Positions 1-7,582 of a stretch of 64,000 bases of DNA are shown one piece after another. The stretch is from Paenibacillus thiaminolyticus (lineage in GTDB: Bacteria > Bacillota > Bacilli > Paenibacillales > Paenibacillaceae). Position 1 is the stretch's first letter, and each line of letters begins with the position of its first letter. The stretch lies in assembly GCF_007066085.1 (NCBI RefSeq), contig NZ_CP041405.1:3918501-3982500 (forward strand). Reading direction: 5' to 3'. Under the pieces are notes generated by a model. It was not told the origin of the DNA and did not search any database. It was given only the letters and a program-made list of their open reading frames with translations. The position numbers and the translations under genes are program-made.

Positions 1-474
1 CCCGAGCGTCGGCGCGTAGGTTCCTGCCTGGGAAAAGATAAGCGCGCCCGCACGGTGGCGTTCTTCGGTCGAATGAATATCCTCCATTAATACATCGCGC
101 ACGAAGTCCTGGTCGTTCCCGTCGATGATCATTCGCATTCCGTTGCGAAGGAAATCATCCTGAATGTCGTCAATCTTCGATTCGAGCGCCAGCAAGCCTT
201 CGCGGCGGGTAATGCTGGCCCATTCCATGAACAACTGAATCAGTTGTACCCGATCAACCAGCGCCTGAGGCTTGAATATCATACCCAACAGCTTGGGGAA
301 TTTCTTCAATTCCTTCATCGGGAAGGCGATAAACAGCGAGGCTGCCGTACCGACAAAAATAATCATGATGGCAGCAGGGTTGGCCAAATTCGAAAGCGGC
401 GCGCCTTTAAAGTACATCCCCACCGTAATCGCAACGACGCCGAGGATAAGACCGATCAAAGTTGATTTTTCCAT
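1..474 (-). CDS. motA: Flagellar motor stator protein MotA (N-terminal part, runs off left edge)
   Basis: Inner-membrane stator subunit that, with MotB, forms the proton channel driving flagellar rotation. The frame stays open to base 1, giving the first 158 residues of a family that is usually about 260. It starts MEKSTLIGLILG, with a first membrane helix at about residues 5-22 and a second at about 32-52 (starting NPAAIMIIFVG). It then reads into the cytoplasmic loop with the family-typical REGLLALE and ends near QAGTYAPTLG, just before helix 3. ATG at 472-474 follows a GAGGTG ribosome site. A sigma-D-type promoter lies about 100 bases upstream. motB would be expected to the left, outside the window. 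A sodium-type MotP is less likely but not excluded. Confidence 0.93.
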   Translation of the reverse strand, partial: MEKSTLIGLILGVVAITVGMYFKGAPLSNLANPAAIMIIFVGTAASLFIAFPMKELKKFPKLLGMIFKPQALVDRVQLIQLFMEWASITRREGLLALESKIDDIQDDFLRNGMRMIIDGNDQDFVRDVLMEDIHSTEERHRAGALIFSQAGTYAPTLG

Positions 475-574
475 GATTCCATACACACCTCATCCATGAG
501 TTAATGGTGCTTCCTGCGTCCCGCATTCGACAGCGTTCAACGGAATGCGTGAAAGTTTTGATACGTTACCTTTT

Positions 575-601
575 TTATCGGCAGAACCGGACCTTTTTTT
601 A
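575..601 (-). promoter_or_regulatory. Sigma-D (sigma-28) promoter for motA
   Basis: Read on the minus strand: TAAA (601-598), a 15-base spacer, then GCCGATAA (582-575). This matches the flagellar sigma-D pattern TAAA-N15-GCCGATAT at all but the last base. It lies about 100 bases upstream of the motA start codon and points at it. Confidence 0.75.
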
Positions 602-1056
602 ATGGCAGCGAAAAGGCAAGGCAGGCGGGAGGCAGGGCAAAAGGGGCATCCATCCCGTCTTTCCGAAGGCCTCAAAGCCCGTCACGGCCGGGGGTGAAGC
701 CCTTACAAATTCCTTCCGGAACGAGCCGGCAAAAGACCTGTTCTTTTGCCACGGAACAAGATATAGTGAGAAGAAAGAGACGGGAGTGTTAGCCGCCGGA
801 AGCTGTCCTGCGCGGTATGCCTGCGGAATGGAGAGAAATTGCCTGTCTTGAATATGAAAGCGATTGCATCTCATCGCATGATTCGGCATCCAGAGGGAAC
901 ACTTGATGATTATGATGACGGGACCGCTGCCGCCGAGCCCGGCAACGTCCGCGAACGGCCGGATGATTGGCGGAACGGTGCAGCTATGGAGGAGGAATTC
1001 AGAGATGGATATGTTGTAGCGAGCCGGAATCTTGAGGAATAGAAGGATGATTTTTT
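602..1056. other. Intergenic leader between motA and the ECF operon
   Basis: About 450 bases with no convincing gene. Short open frames lack ribosome sites and recognisable products. A GC-rich, possibly folded stretch at about 885-975 contains CCCGGCAAC but does not complete any riboswitch consensus I know. A very short frame (ATG GAT ATG TTG TAG) at about 1004-1018 follows a strong GGAGGAGG and could be a leader peptide, but this is speculative. Confidence 0.4.
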
Positions 1057-1070
1057 CAGGAGGGATTATG

Positions 1071-1667
1071 ATGTCGAAAAGAAGCATATGGTCGTTCTCA
1101 ACCGCGGCGCTTGTGCTGATCCCGGTCGCGGTCGGCATTAACTACATCGGCAAATTGTTCGCCGGCGTGCTCAAGCTGCCGCTATGGCTCGATGCGATCG
1201 GGACCGTCCTGGCCAGCATGCTGGCGGGTCCGGTAATCGGCGGGATGTCCGGACTCATTAACAATATCATTTACGGACTCACGATGGATCCGATCTCGTT
1301 CGTCTACGCTTTGACAAGCGTCTTTATCGGCCTGGTCGCCGGGATTATGGCGCACAAGGGCTGGATCTCGAGCTGGGGCAAGGCGGCTGTCATTGGTCTA
1401 GCCGTAGGATTGACGGCAGTGGTCATCTCCACCCCGCTTAATGTGGCGTTCTGGGGCGGCCAGACGGGCAATGTCTGGGGCGATATCGTATTCGGTTATG
1501 TGCTGCAAGGGACCCAATCGGTCTGGCTCGCTTCCTTCCTGGATGAGCTGGTCGTCGATCTGCCGGATAAGCTCATTACCGTTCTTGTCGCTTACGGGAT
1601 ATACCGCGTGCTGCCCAACAGTCTAATGAATATGTACAAGAATAGCGGAGATATCGAGAAGCTGTAA
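1071..1667 (+). CDS. ECF transporter substrate-binding S component
   Basis: A 198-residue, very hydrophobic integral membrane protein with about six predicted helices, size and layout typical of S components that bind a vitamin or other micronutrient and dock onto the EcfT-EcfAA' module. It is first in a four-gene operon with that module, which is the main support. The line LDAIGTVLASMLAGPVIGG and the later WLASFLDELVVDLPDK resemble the uncharacterised riboflavin-type (COG4720-like) S family. The substrate cannot be read from the sequence. I chose ATG 1071 because CAGGAGGG ends 6-7 bases before it; the ATG at 1068 is too close. An upstream TTG at 1032 has no ribosome site. Confidence 0.85.
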   Translation: MSKRSIWSFSTAALVLIPVAVGINYIGKLFAGVLKLPLWLDAIGTVLASMLAGPVIGGMSGLINNIIYGLTMDPISFVYALTSVFIGLVAGIMAHKGWISSWGKAAVIGLAVGLTAVVISTPLNVAFWGGQTGNVWGDIVFGYVLQGTQSVWLASFLDELVVDLPDKLITVLVAYGIYRVLPNSLMNMYKNSGDIEKL

Positions 1668-1701
1668 CCGTCCGCAAGCGGTTGGCAAAGGTGGGATATG
1701 C

Positions 1702-2469
1702 ATGAAATCTATGAGCTTGTACGTAGAAAAAGACTCGGCCATCCATCGCGTCGACCCGATAACGAAGCTGGCCTATATCGCGACGGCCATCGCGATTCCC
1801 ATCATTGTACCCTCCCTCCATGCCGCCTGGGTCTGCATGCTGATCAGCTTCGGGCTGCTTGCTGCAGGGGGAGTGCTCCGGCGGGGGCTGGCGGTCATGG
1901 GCTTCGTCGGCTTCGTGCTGGTAACGGTGGTCATTATCCAGGGGTTTTTCCATGTCGGCAATGAGACGGTACTGTTCACGGCCGGGACATGGCCGTTCTA
2001 TAAGGAAGGCTTGCTGTTCGCCCTCGGCATCAGCTTCCGTGCCTTGAACATCGTCGGAGCCTTCCTCATCCTCGTCCTGACGACGAAGCCGTCCGATCTG
2101 GTGGAAGCCCTCGTCCGCAAAGGCTTGTCGCCCCGCATCGGCTATGTGCTGAACTCCGTGTTCCAGATCATTCCGCAGATGATGGCGACCGTCGGCACGA
2201 TTACCGACGCACAGCGTTCGCGGGGCGTAGAGACGGAAGGAAGATTGATGACGCGCATCAAGGCGTTCCTTCCGTTTATTGGCCCGGTTGTGCTCAGTTC
2301 GCTGCTGGATACGAAGGAGCGCACGCTGGCGCTGCAGGCGAGAGGCTTCAATGTGCCCGGGCGCAAAACATTTCTGAATGAAGAGAAGCGGTACCGGCAT
2401 AGCGGCATTCTGCGGCTGGCGATGCTTGTCATCGTCACTGCCGCTCTTCTATGGAGGATCTTCACATGA
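1702..2469 (+). CDS. ecfT: ECF transporter transmembrane scaffold protein EcfT
   Basis: A 255-residue membrane protein that couples the S component to the two ATPases. Several hydrophobic helices lie in residues 20-130. Two arginine-containing coupling motifs typical of EcfT follow: AQRSRG near residue 175 and LQARGF near residue 215. ATG 1702 follows AAGGTGGG. The gene starts 34 bases after the S-component gene. Its stop overlaps the start of the first ATPase gene in an ATGA arrangement, which suggests translational coupling. Confidence 0.92.
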   Translation: MKSMSLYVEKDSAIHRVDPITKLAYIATAIAIPIIVPSLHAAWVCMLISFGLLAAGGVLRRGLAVMGFVGFVLVTVVIIQGFFHVGNETVLFTAGTWPFYKEGLLFALGISFRALNIVGAFLILVLTTKPSDLVEALVRKGLSPRIGYVLNSVFQIIPQMMATVGTITDAQRSRGVETEGRLMTRIKAFLPFIGPVVLSSLLDTKERTLALQARGFNVPGRKTFLNEEKRYRHSGILRLAMLVIVTAALLWRIFT

Positions 2470-3365
2470 ACCTGATTGAAGTGGATCATCTCAAGTACCG
2501 CTATCCGTCCACGGAGAAGCTGGCCTTGAATGATATCTCGCTGGCGGTGAAGGCCGGGGAATTCATTGGGATTATCGGGGCCAATGGAGCGGGCAAGACG
2601 ACCTTCTGCCAAGCGCTCACGGGCCTGGTGCCGCATTTCTATAAGGGGGCATACGGAGGCAGCGTATCTATCGCAGGCTCCGATGTCGCGGAGAGCGGCG
2701 TGGATGAGATGATACGCCATGTCGGCATCGTATTTCAGAATCCGTTCACGCAGGTGACGGGAGCGAAGCTGACGGTGTACGAGGAGGTCGCCTTCGGCCT
2801 GGAGCAGTTGGGCGTGAAGCGGGACGAGATGATCGGGCGCATCGATCATGCGCTTCATCTGCTCGGTATGTACGAGTGCAAGGATCGGCAGCCGTTCGAC
2901 CTGTCCGGGGGCCAGATGCAGCGGATGGCCATCGCCTGCGTCATTGCGATGCGGCCTCAGGTCATCGTGCTGGATGAGCCGACCTCGCAGCTCGACCCGC
3001 AGGGCTCGGAGGAAGTGTTCCAGGCCATCCAGAGCTTGAGCCGGGAGGGAATGACGGTCATACTGGCGGAGCATAAGATGGAGAAGCTCGCCGCGTACGC
3101 GGACCGGATCGCACTTCTGCACGAAGGGAGCCTAATCGGCATGGATACGCCGTCCCGCCTGTTCTCCAGAGCCGATCTGACGGATTATGGGGTCAAGCCC
3201 CCTGTCTATACACAGGTATGCCGCGAGCTCGGGCTGCGCTCCCCGGGCAAAGATACGTATCCGGTGACTCTGGAAGAGGCGGCTGAGGCTTATGCGGCGG
3301 TGTACGGGGGGAAGAGCGGCGGCGTCCATGCGGCAGGCGCGGAAGAGGGGGAGCGGGATGAGTGA
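2466..3365 (+). CDS. ecfA1: ECF transporter ATP-binding protein EcfA (first ATPase)
   Basis: Energising ATPase of the ECF module, 299 residues and cytoplasmic. It has all ABC signatures: Walker A GANGAGKTT (about residues 36-44), Q-loop VFQNPFTQ, an intact LSGGQMQR signature, Walker B VIVLDEPTSQLDP and a switch histidine in ILAEHK. ATG 2466 is preceded by GGAGG eight bases upstream and overlaps the ecfT stop. An upstream in-frame ATG at 2451 lacks a ribosome site. The 3' end overlaps the next ATPase gene by eight bases. Confidence 0.93.
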   Translation: MNLIEVDHLKYRYPSTEKLALNDISLAVKAGEFIGIIGANGAGKTTFCQALTGLVPHFYKGAYGGSVSIAGSDVAESGVDEMIRHVGIVFQNPFTQVTGAKLTVYEEVAFGLEQLGVKRDEMIGRIDHALHLLGMYECKDRQPFDLSGGQMQRMAIACVIAMRPQVIVLDEPTSQLDPQGSEEVFQAIQSLSREGMTVILAEHKMEKLAAYADRIALLHEGSLIGMDTPSRLFSRADLTDYGVKPPVYTQVCRELGLRSPGKDTYPVTLEEAAEAYAAVYGGKSGGVHAAGAEEGERDE

Positions 3366-4164
3366 GTTGATTCGCATCTGGAAGGTGCATTTCGAATATG
3401 CCCCAGGGATGCCCGTGCTGCATGATGTCACGCTGGACTTCGATACGCGGGCGACGGCGGTCATCGGGCAGAACGGCGCCGGCAAGACGACGCTGGTCAA
3501 GCTGCTCAAAGGGCTGCTGAAGCCGATGGCCGGCGAAATAACGGTGTGCGGGATACGGACGGAGGAAGCGACGGTCGCCGGATTGGCAGGCCGAATCGGG
3601 CTTGTCTTCCAGAATCCGAACGATCAGATATGCAAGCGTACCGTCCTGGATGAGGTCATGTTCGGGCCGCTCAACCTGAAGCGGAGCCCGGCCGTGGCGA
3701 GGGAATGGGCCATGGCGGCGCTGGACATGGTCGGGCTGACCGCGCACGGGCAGATGAACCCCCACGATCTCGGCTTGTCCGAGAAAAAGCTGGTGAGCAT
3801 CGCCTCGATTGTCGCCATGGATACGGATATTCTTATTCTGGACGAGCCGACCATCGCGCAGGACGATGCGGGCAAGCGCCGGATTGGCGGCATCATCGAG
3901 CAATTGAAGCGGCAGGGCAAGCTCGTGCTGGCGATATTGCATGATATGGACTTCGCCGCGGTTCATTTCGAACGGACCATTGTCATGAACCGGGGCCGGG
4001 TGCTGATGGACGACGAGACGCGTCATGTGTTCTCCCGACAGGAGATTCTTCGCGAAGCCTGTCTCGATACGCCGTATGCGACGCAGCTCGGGAAGCGGTG
4101 GGGGCTTCCCGATATGGTCTTAACGGCAGAGGAGCTTATCGCAGCCATGTCCGCTAAGCGGTGA
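3358..4164 (+). CDS. ecfA2: ECF transporter ATP-binding protein EcfA' (second ATPase)
   Basis: Second, non-identical ATPase of the ECF heterodimer, 268 residues. Walker A is GQNGAGKTTLVK, the Q-loop VFQNPNDQ, Walker B ILILDEPTIAQDD and the switch histidine sits in LAILHDMD. The signature motif is degenerate: LSEKK stands where LSGGQ is expected, so one of the two ATP sites is probably impaired or regulatory. The start at 3358 lies inside the end of ecfA1 (ATG within GATGAGTGA), a tight operon junction. The gene is followed by a hairpin terminator. Confidence 0.9.
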   Translation: MSELIRIWKVHFEYAPGMPVLHDVTLDFDTRATAVIGQNGAGKTTLVKLLKGLLKPMAGEITVCGIRTEEATVAGLAGRIGLVFQNPNDQICKRTVLDEVMFGPLNLKRSPAVAREWAMAALDMVGLTAHGQMNPHDLGLSEKKLVSIASIVAMDTDILILDEPTIAQDDAGKRRIGGIIEQLKRQGKLVLAILHDMDFAAVHFERTIVMNRGRVLMDDETRHVFSRQEILREACLDTPYATQLGKRWGLPDMVLTAEELIAAMSAKR

Positions 4165-4198
4165 TTTCGATGTCGGATTGGATGCATTTGAAGGGAAG

Positions 4199-4236
4199 AG
4201 ACCTGTGCATGCCCGGATGGATGCTCAGGTCTTTGG
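4199..4236 (+). terminator. Hairpin terminator after the ECF operon
   Basis: AGACCTG (4199-4205) pairs with CAGGTCT (4226-4232). An inner GCAT/ATGC pair extends the stem, and a short T run follows. Confidence 0.6.
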
Positions 4237-4317
4237 GCTGCTTCCGGGTTCGAGAAAGCTGGCTTACCTATGCTACAATACGAGGTAAACAGACAAGCGT
4301 GGGCAGAAAGGGGCAGC

Positions 4318-4617
4318 ATGAATATGGGCGTTGCTTACGGAAGACCGTATAAAGATATTTTGGAGGATCTGGTTGCGGCTATTGCATTAATCCCGGACGG
4401 TTATCAGTTCTTCGACATGGGGCAGGAGGAATGGGAAGCGCTGGGGGAGCAGGAGCGGTACGAAGTGCTGGAGGCGCTCGCGGATGATGTGTTTTACGGG
4501 CTCGGCCAGGAGCGGCTGCTGTTCATCGGCAGCGGAAGCGTGCAGTATGACCCCGAATTCCATCTAATCGAGGTCGTCGTCGACAGTGCGACGGTAGCCC
4601 GTATCGCCTTGACCTGA
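4318..4617 (+). CDS. Hypothetical acidic protein, 99 residues
   Basis: I do not recognise this protein. It is small, soluble and acidic with no signal peptide or membrane segment. It starts MNMGVAYGRPYKDI and contains a helical stretch rich in Glu and Gly around residues 35-60 and a hydrophobic beta-like end. ATG 4318 follows AAAGGGGC. A frame upstream (4270) has no ribosome site, and TACAAT at about 4273 may be a -10 element. It stands alone between the ECF operon terminator and the convergent GNAT gene. Confidence 0.6.
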   Translation: MNMGVAYGRPYKDILEDLVAAIALIPDGYQFFDMGQEEWEALGEQERYEVLEALADDVFYGLGQERLLFIGSGSVQYDPEFHLIEVVVDSATVARIALT

Positions 4618-4620
4618 TTC

Positions 4621-4646
4621 GTCCCGCACTCGAATGAGCGCGGGAC
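4621..4646. terminator. Hairpin between convergent genes
   Basis: GTCCCGC (4621-4627) pairs with GCGGGAC (4640-4646). It sits between two convergent genes and could stop transcription in both directions, but neither side has a strong T run. Confidence 0.4.
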
Positions 4647-4650
4647 GCGG

Positions 4651-5223
4651 TTATGGGTGATAGACCATGCAGTAGAATTCGCCAGGCCCGGTCGGCGTCT
4701 GCCGCATGTACGTATCGGTGATGCGGAATCCGGCGCGCCGGTACGTGCGGATGGCGCGTTCATTCCAAGTTAGCACTTCCAGATCGATCATATCGACGGG
4801 ATGGCGCCGCCGGGCTTCTTCGACGATCGCCTGGACGAAGGGCACGCCATATCCTTGCCCAAGTCGATCGGGGCGCATCCCTAGGCCGAGACGGGTCACG
4901 CCGAGCAGAGGGAAGAACTGCGCGAACCCGAACAGTTCCCCATCGGCATCCGTAACCGATACATATTGCTCGCTTCGGATGCGGGCATCGCCGAACTCGA
5001 CTTCGAGGGCCTTCATTTGCTCCCACGGGAGGAATCCATACAGTTGATAAGGCGGCTCATATGTCCATGAGCAGATATGGGCACCGTCCTCCTCGGTCAT
5101 CGCGCGAACCCGGAAGGGCAGCCGCGGCGAGCGGGACGAAGAATGGCGGTAAGAAGCCGGCAAGGCAATCACTTCCTCAACAGGAGATACCGAACGATGC
5201 GGTGTCGGTTCCAGATTGTGCAT
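4651..5223 (-). CDS. GNAT family N-acetyltransferase
   Basis: Predicted acetyl-CoA-dependent N-acetyltransferase, 190 residues, substrate unknown. The GNAT fold starts at about residue 37 (FRVRAMTEEDGAH). The acetyl-CoA loop RLGQGYG (R/QxxGxG/A type) lies near residues 120-126. NERAIRTYRRAGF, the usual motif B with its conserved Asn and Arg, precedes the C-terminal strands. The first 35 residues are Ser/Pro-rich and have no family counterpart, and the ribosome site before ATG 5223 is weak. The true start may be further in, for example at the Met near residue 42. Confidence 0.85.
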   Translation of the reverse strand: MHNLEPTPHRSVSPVEEVIALPASYRHSSSRSPRLPFRVRAMTEEDGAHICSWTYEPPYQLYGFLPWEQMKALEVEFGDARIRSEQYVSVTDADGELFGFAQFFPLLGVTRLGLGMRPDRLGQGYGVPFVQAIVEEARRRHPVDMIDLEVLTWNERAIRTYRRAGFRITDTYMRQTPTGPGEFYCMVYHP

Positions 5224-5426
5224 TCTGTTGCTTGATTTTTCTTAGTTGCTATTTTCGCATGTTTGCATCGGCTTGACAATGAGGGATGTAGATCCAATGG
5301 TCAGTTAGCTGGCCGGCGGCCGGCAAGCGGGGCTGAAGGGGGAAATTGCGCCGCGCAAGCGATAACCGGCGGTCCGGTCTCTGTGATACACTATGCATAA
5401 GCAGTACACGACTAAGGAGGCGCTAT

Positions 5427-6281
5427 ATGAGTGGACCAATTCTCGTATCCAAGCAATGGCTGTTAGCCCGCATGTATGAGCCCGATCTCGTGATCGTCGA
5501 TTGCCGCTTTGACCTCGGCCGGCCTGAGGCCGGGAGAGAAGACTATACTTCCTCCCATATCCCGGGCGCCATCTATCTTGATCTGAACACGGACCTGTCG
5601 GCATCGGTCGAAGCCCATGGCGGCCGCCATCCGCTGCCTGATCCGGACGTGCTGGCGGAACGGCTCGGCCGGGCCGGCATCAGTAACGGCAGCCGGGTCG
5701 TTGCTTATGATGATCAGGGCGGGATGTATGCCTCGCGGCTGTGGTGGATGCTGCGCTGGCTCGGTCATGACGCCGTCCATGTGATGGAGGAGGGCTTCAC
5801 GGCGTGGAAGGACGCCGGCTACCCGGTTACCGACGCGCACCAGGTTATCGTGCCGGCATCCTTCGTCCCGGAGGTTCGCACAGAGATGCTGGCGCGCATG
5901 GAGGAGGTCCGGGAGAAGCTGGACCGGCCGGATGTGCTGCTCGTCGATTCGCGCGACGCGGCACGCTATCGGGGCGAGACCGAGCCAATCGATGCGAAGG
6001 CAGGACATATTCCCGGGGCGATTAATCAATTCTGGAAGGATAATGTCGATGAGCGCGGCGCCTGGAAGCCGGAAGGGCAGCGCCGGGAGCAACTCGCTGC
6101 TATCGTGGATGCGCTGGAAGCCGGGCGCGAGGTCATCGTCTACTGCGGCTCCGGGGTCAGCGCCTGTCCGAATGTGCTGGCGCTGCATGAGCTCGGCTGC
6201 CCGCAAGTCCGCTTGTATGCAGGGAGCTGGAGCGATTGGATTAGCTATGAGGACAACCCGGTGGCGACGGGGGAAAAATAG
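5427..6281 (+). CDS. Two-domain sulfurtransferase (thiosulfate/3-mercaptopyruvate type)
   Basis: Transfers sulfane sulfur from a donor to cyanide or thiol acceptors in the cytoplasm. It is 284 residues with tandem rhodanese domains. The N-terminal domain (about 5-130) is catalytically dead, with Asp in the position of the active cysteine (VVAYDDQGG). The C-terminal domain carries the active loop CGSGVSAC with catalytic Cys240. This loop is closer to the mercaptopyruvate type (CGSGVTA) than to classical rhodanese (CRxGxR). TAAGGAGG precedes ATG 5427 at good spacing; an upstream in-frame ATG at 5346 has none. It appears monocistronic. Confidence 0.92.
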   Translation: MSGPILVSKQWLLARMYEPDLVIVDCRFDLGRPEAGREDYTSSHIPGAIYLDLNTDLSASVEAHGGRHPLPDPDVLAERLGRAGISNGSRVVAYDDQGGMYASRLWWMLRWLGHDAVHVMEEGFTAWKDAGYPVTDAHQVIVPASFVPEVRTEMLARMEEVREKLDRPDVLLVDSRDAARYRGETEPIDAKAGHIPGAINQFWKDNVDERGAWKPEGQRREQLAAIVDALEAGREVIVYCGSGVSACPNVLALHELGCPQVRLYAGSWSDWISYEDNPVATGEK

Positions 6282-6307
6282 AAATCCGCATATCCTCTAA
6301 TTAAACA

Positions 6308-7213
6308 CTAATCAAGCTTTATCAGCAGATTTTCGAGCTCATTCATTAAATCAGGTATCCACGCTTCTGAACCTGGGATCGTGTCGGTTCCTCCATATAC
6401 GAGCCATTTCAGCGTTTTGACAAGCCAGCATATCCCGCCGATGTTAACTTGCCATTCAAGATGATCCAAGGTTAGATCATGCCGAACCTCGTTGCGAAAT
6501 GCGGACAACATAGCTTCCCTAGGTACATTACTATAAGCCTGCGCCTCATCAATGAGACAATATAAGTCGCCCAGATGGGGGCTGATATAAGCAATTGACC
6601 AATCAATCGGCATTATCCGTGTCCCTTGAATCAACAGGTTCTTCGCATGATAATCATGATGAACGAGCGTAAGAGGCTGTGTGTGATAAAGCTTGTTAAG
6701 TTGGTACGAGAATGTATCCTGCAATCTAATAAGAGTAACATTACCAGATAGGCGAGGCGACCGAAGAAGATCGTTCGCAAGTGCAAGGAAATCCGCAGTC
6801 GATACTGTGTATAGACGAATAATCTCACTCGCGATATTCTTCTCTACATTATTTGTGGCTTTATCTCGGAACCTTGCTAATTCCCTTGCTGCTTCTAGAA
6901 AAAGCTCAGGACTGGGCTGCTGCTCCAAATTATGCTGACCTGCATCCTCCATAATCATAACGGCACTATTTTCCGATTCAAAATAGTCAAAAATGCGTGG
7001 AGCTGATATCTGCAGAGGTTTCACCAGCCGTCGGTAAATGGCTGCTTCCTGAGCCATTTCTTTACCGCCCCATTTCAGAATGCGAGTCTCACCTGATTTT
7101 AATGTGATTCGATGCACTTCCGATAGCGCCCATTTTCGTAAAAGCGACCATTCGGTTACTTCAGTTAACAAAGGAATTCTTGTGTAATAAGCAGACAGAC
7201 GTTCTGAAATCAT
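6308..7213 (-). CDS. Aminoglycoside-phosphotransferase-family kinase-like protein
   Basis: Predicted small-molecule kinase of the APH/choline-kinase superfamily, 301 residues, cytoplasmic. An ATP-binding lysine lies in ILKWGG (Lys47). The Brenner motif HHDYHAKN carries catalytic Asp187 and Asn192, and the metal-binding Asp204 sits in IDWS. The true substrate is unknown and it need not be an antibiotic. ATG is preceded by GGAGGAAG. Base composition is clearly AT-richer than the genes on either side, which hints at recent acquisition. It is convergent with the sulfurtransferase gene. Confidence 0.87.
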   Translation of the reverse strand: MISERLSAYYTRIPLLTEVTEWSLLRKWALSEVHRITLKSGETRILKWGGKEMAQEAAIYRRLVKPLQISAPRIFDYFESENSAVMIMEDAGQHNLEQQPSPELFLEAARELARFRDKATNNVEKNIASEIIRLYTVSTADFLALANDLLRSPRLSGNVTLIRLQDTFSYQLNKLYHTQPLTLVHHDYHAKNLLIQGTRIMPIDWSIAYISPHLGDLYCLIDEAQAYSNVPREAMLSAFRNEVRHDLTLDHLEWQVNIGGICWLVKTLKWLVYGGTDTIPGSEAWIPDLMNELENLLIKLD

Positions 7214-7317
7214 ATGCTTCCTCCTGAATCATTGGGTTCATCTTACACAGGAGAATTTTACACGAGTATCCAGAAAAGTATAGACTTATAATAAACGGTT
7301 TGATATGATGTTGAATA

Positions 7318-7349
7318 GGGTCTCGAATTTTTTCGAGACCCATTTTTTT
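7318..7349 (+). terminator. Strong intrinsic terminator without an obvious upstream gene
   Basis: GGGTCTCGAA pairs perfectly with TTCGAGACCC around a short T loop, followed by seven T. It points rightward, but the only gene to its left runs leftward, so the transcript it ends is unknown. Confidence 0.75.
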
Positions 7350-7502
7350 AGATATAAGTCAGAGCTAATTAGAACAGGCGAGAGGCTGCGTCAGGCGTAG
7401 TCTTTCGTCTTTTTTTCTTTTATAGCTGCTATTGCAAGCAATCGAAAATGCTGAATCTGTAACGGGAGATTCAAGCTGTTCGTCTTATAACAACCCGAGC
7501 TA

Positions 7503-7559
7503 TTGACAGCTGTTCTACAGGGTTTTATAATCTTCAATGAAATTGATAATCATTATCGA
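7503..7559 (+). promoter_or_regulatory. Promoter with Fur box for the siderophore-binding lipoprotein
   Basis: TTGACA (7503-7508), 17-base spacer, TATAAT (7526-7531), then the near-palindrome TTGATAATCATTATCGA (7543-7559). This matches the Bacillus Fur 7-1-7 box TGATAATnATTATCA at all but one or two positions. A repressor there would cover the transcription start region. Iron-repressed expression is inferred. Confidence 0.85.
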
Positions 7560-7582
7560 TCTTTAAGGGAGAGTCTCTTCTA

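Noticed and set aside
885..975. SAM- or cobalamin-riboswitch-like sequence (GGGACCG, CCCGGCAAC) before the ECF operon
   Set aside because: It lacks the remaining conserved arms (SAM: P3/P4 and the full kink-turn; cobalamin: the B12 box). Only partial resemblance, so not called; a covariance search would decide.
839..1042. Small acidic peptide gene upstream of the ECF operon
   Set aside because: No good start signal; composition like non-coding leader.
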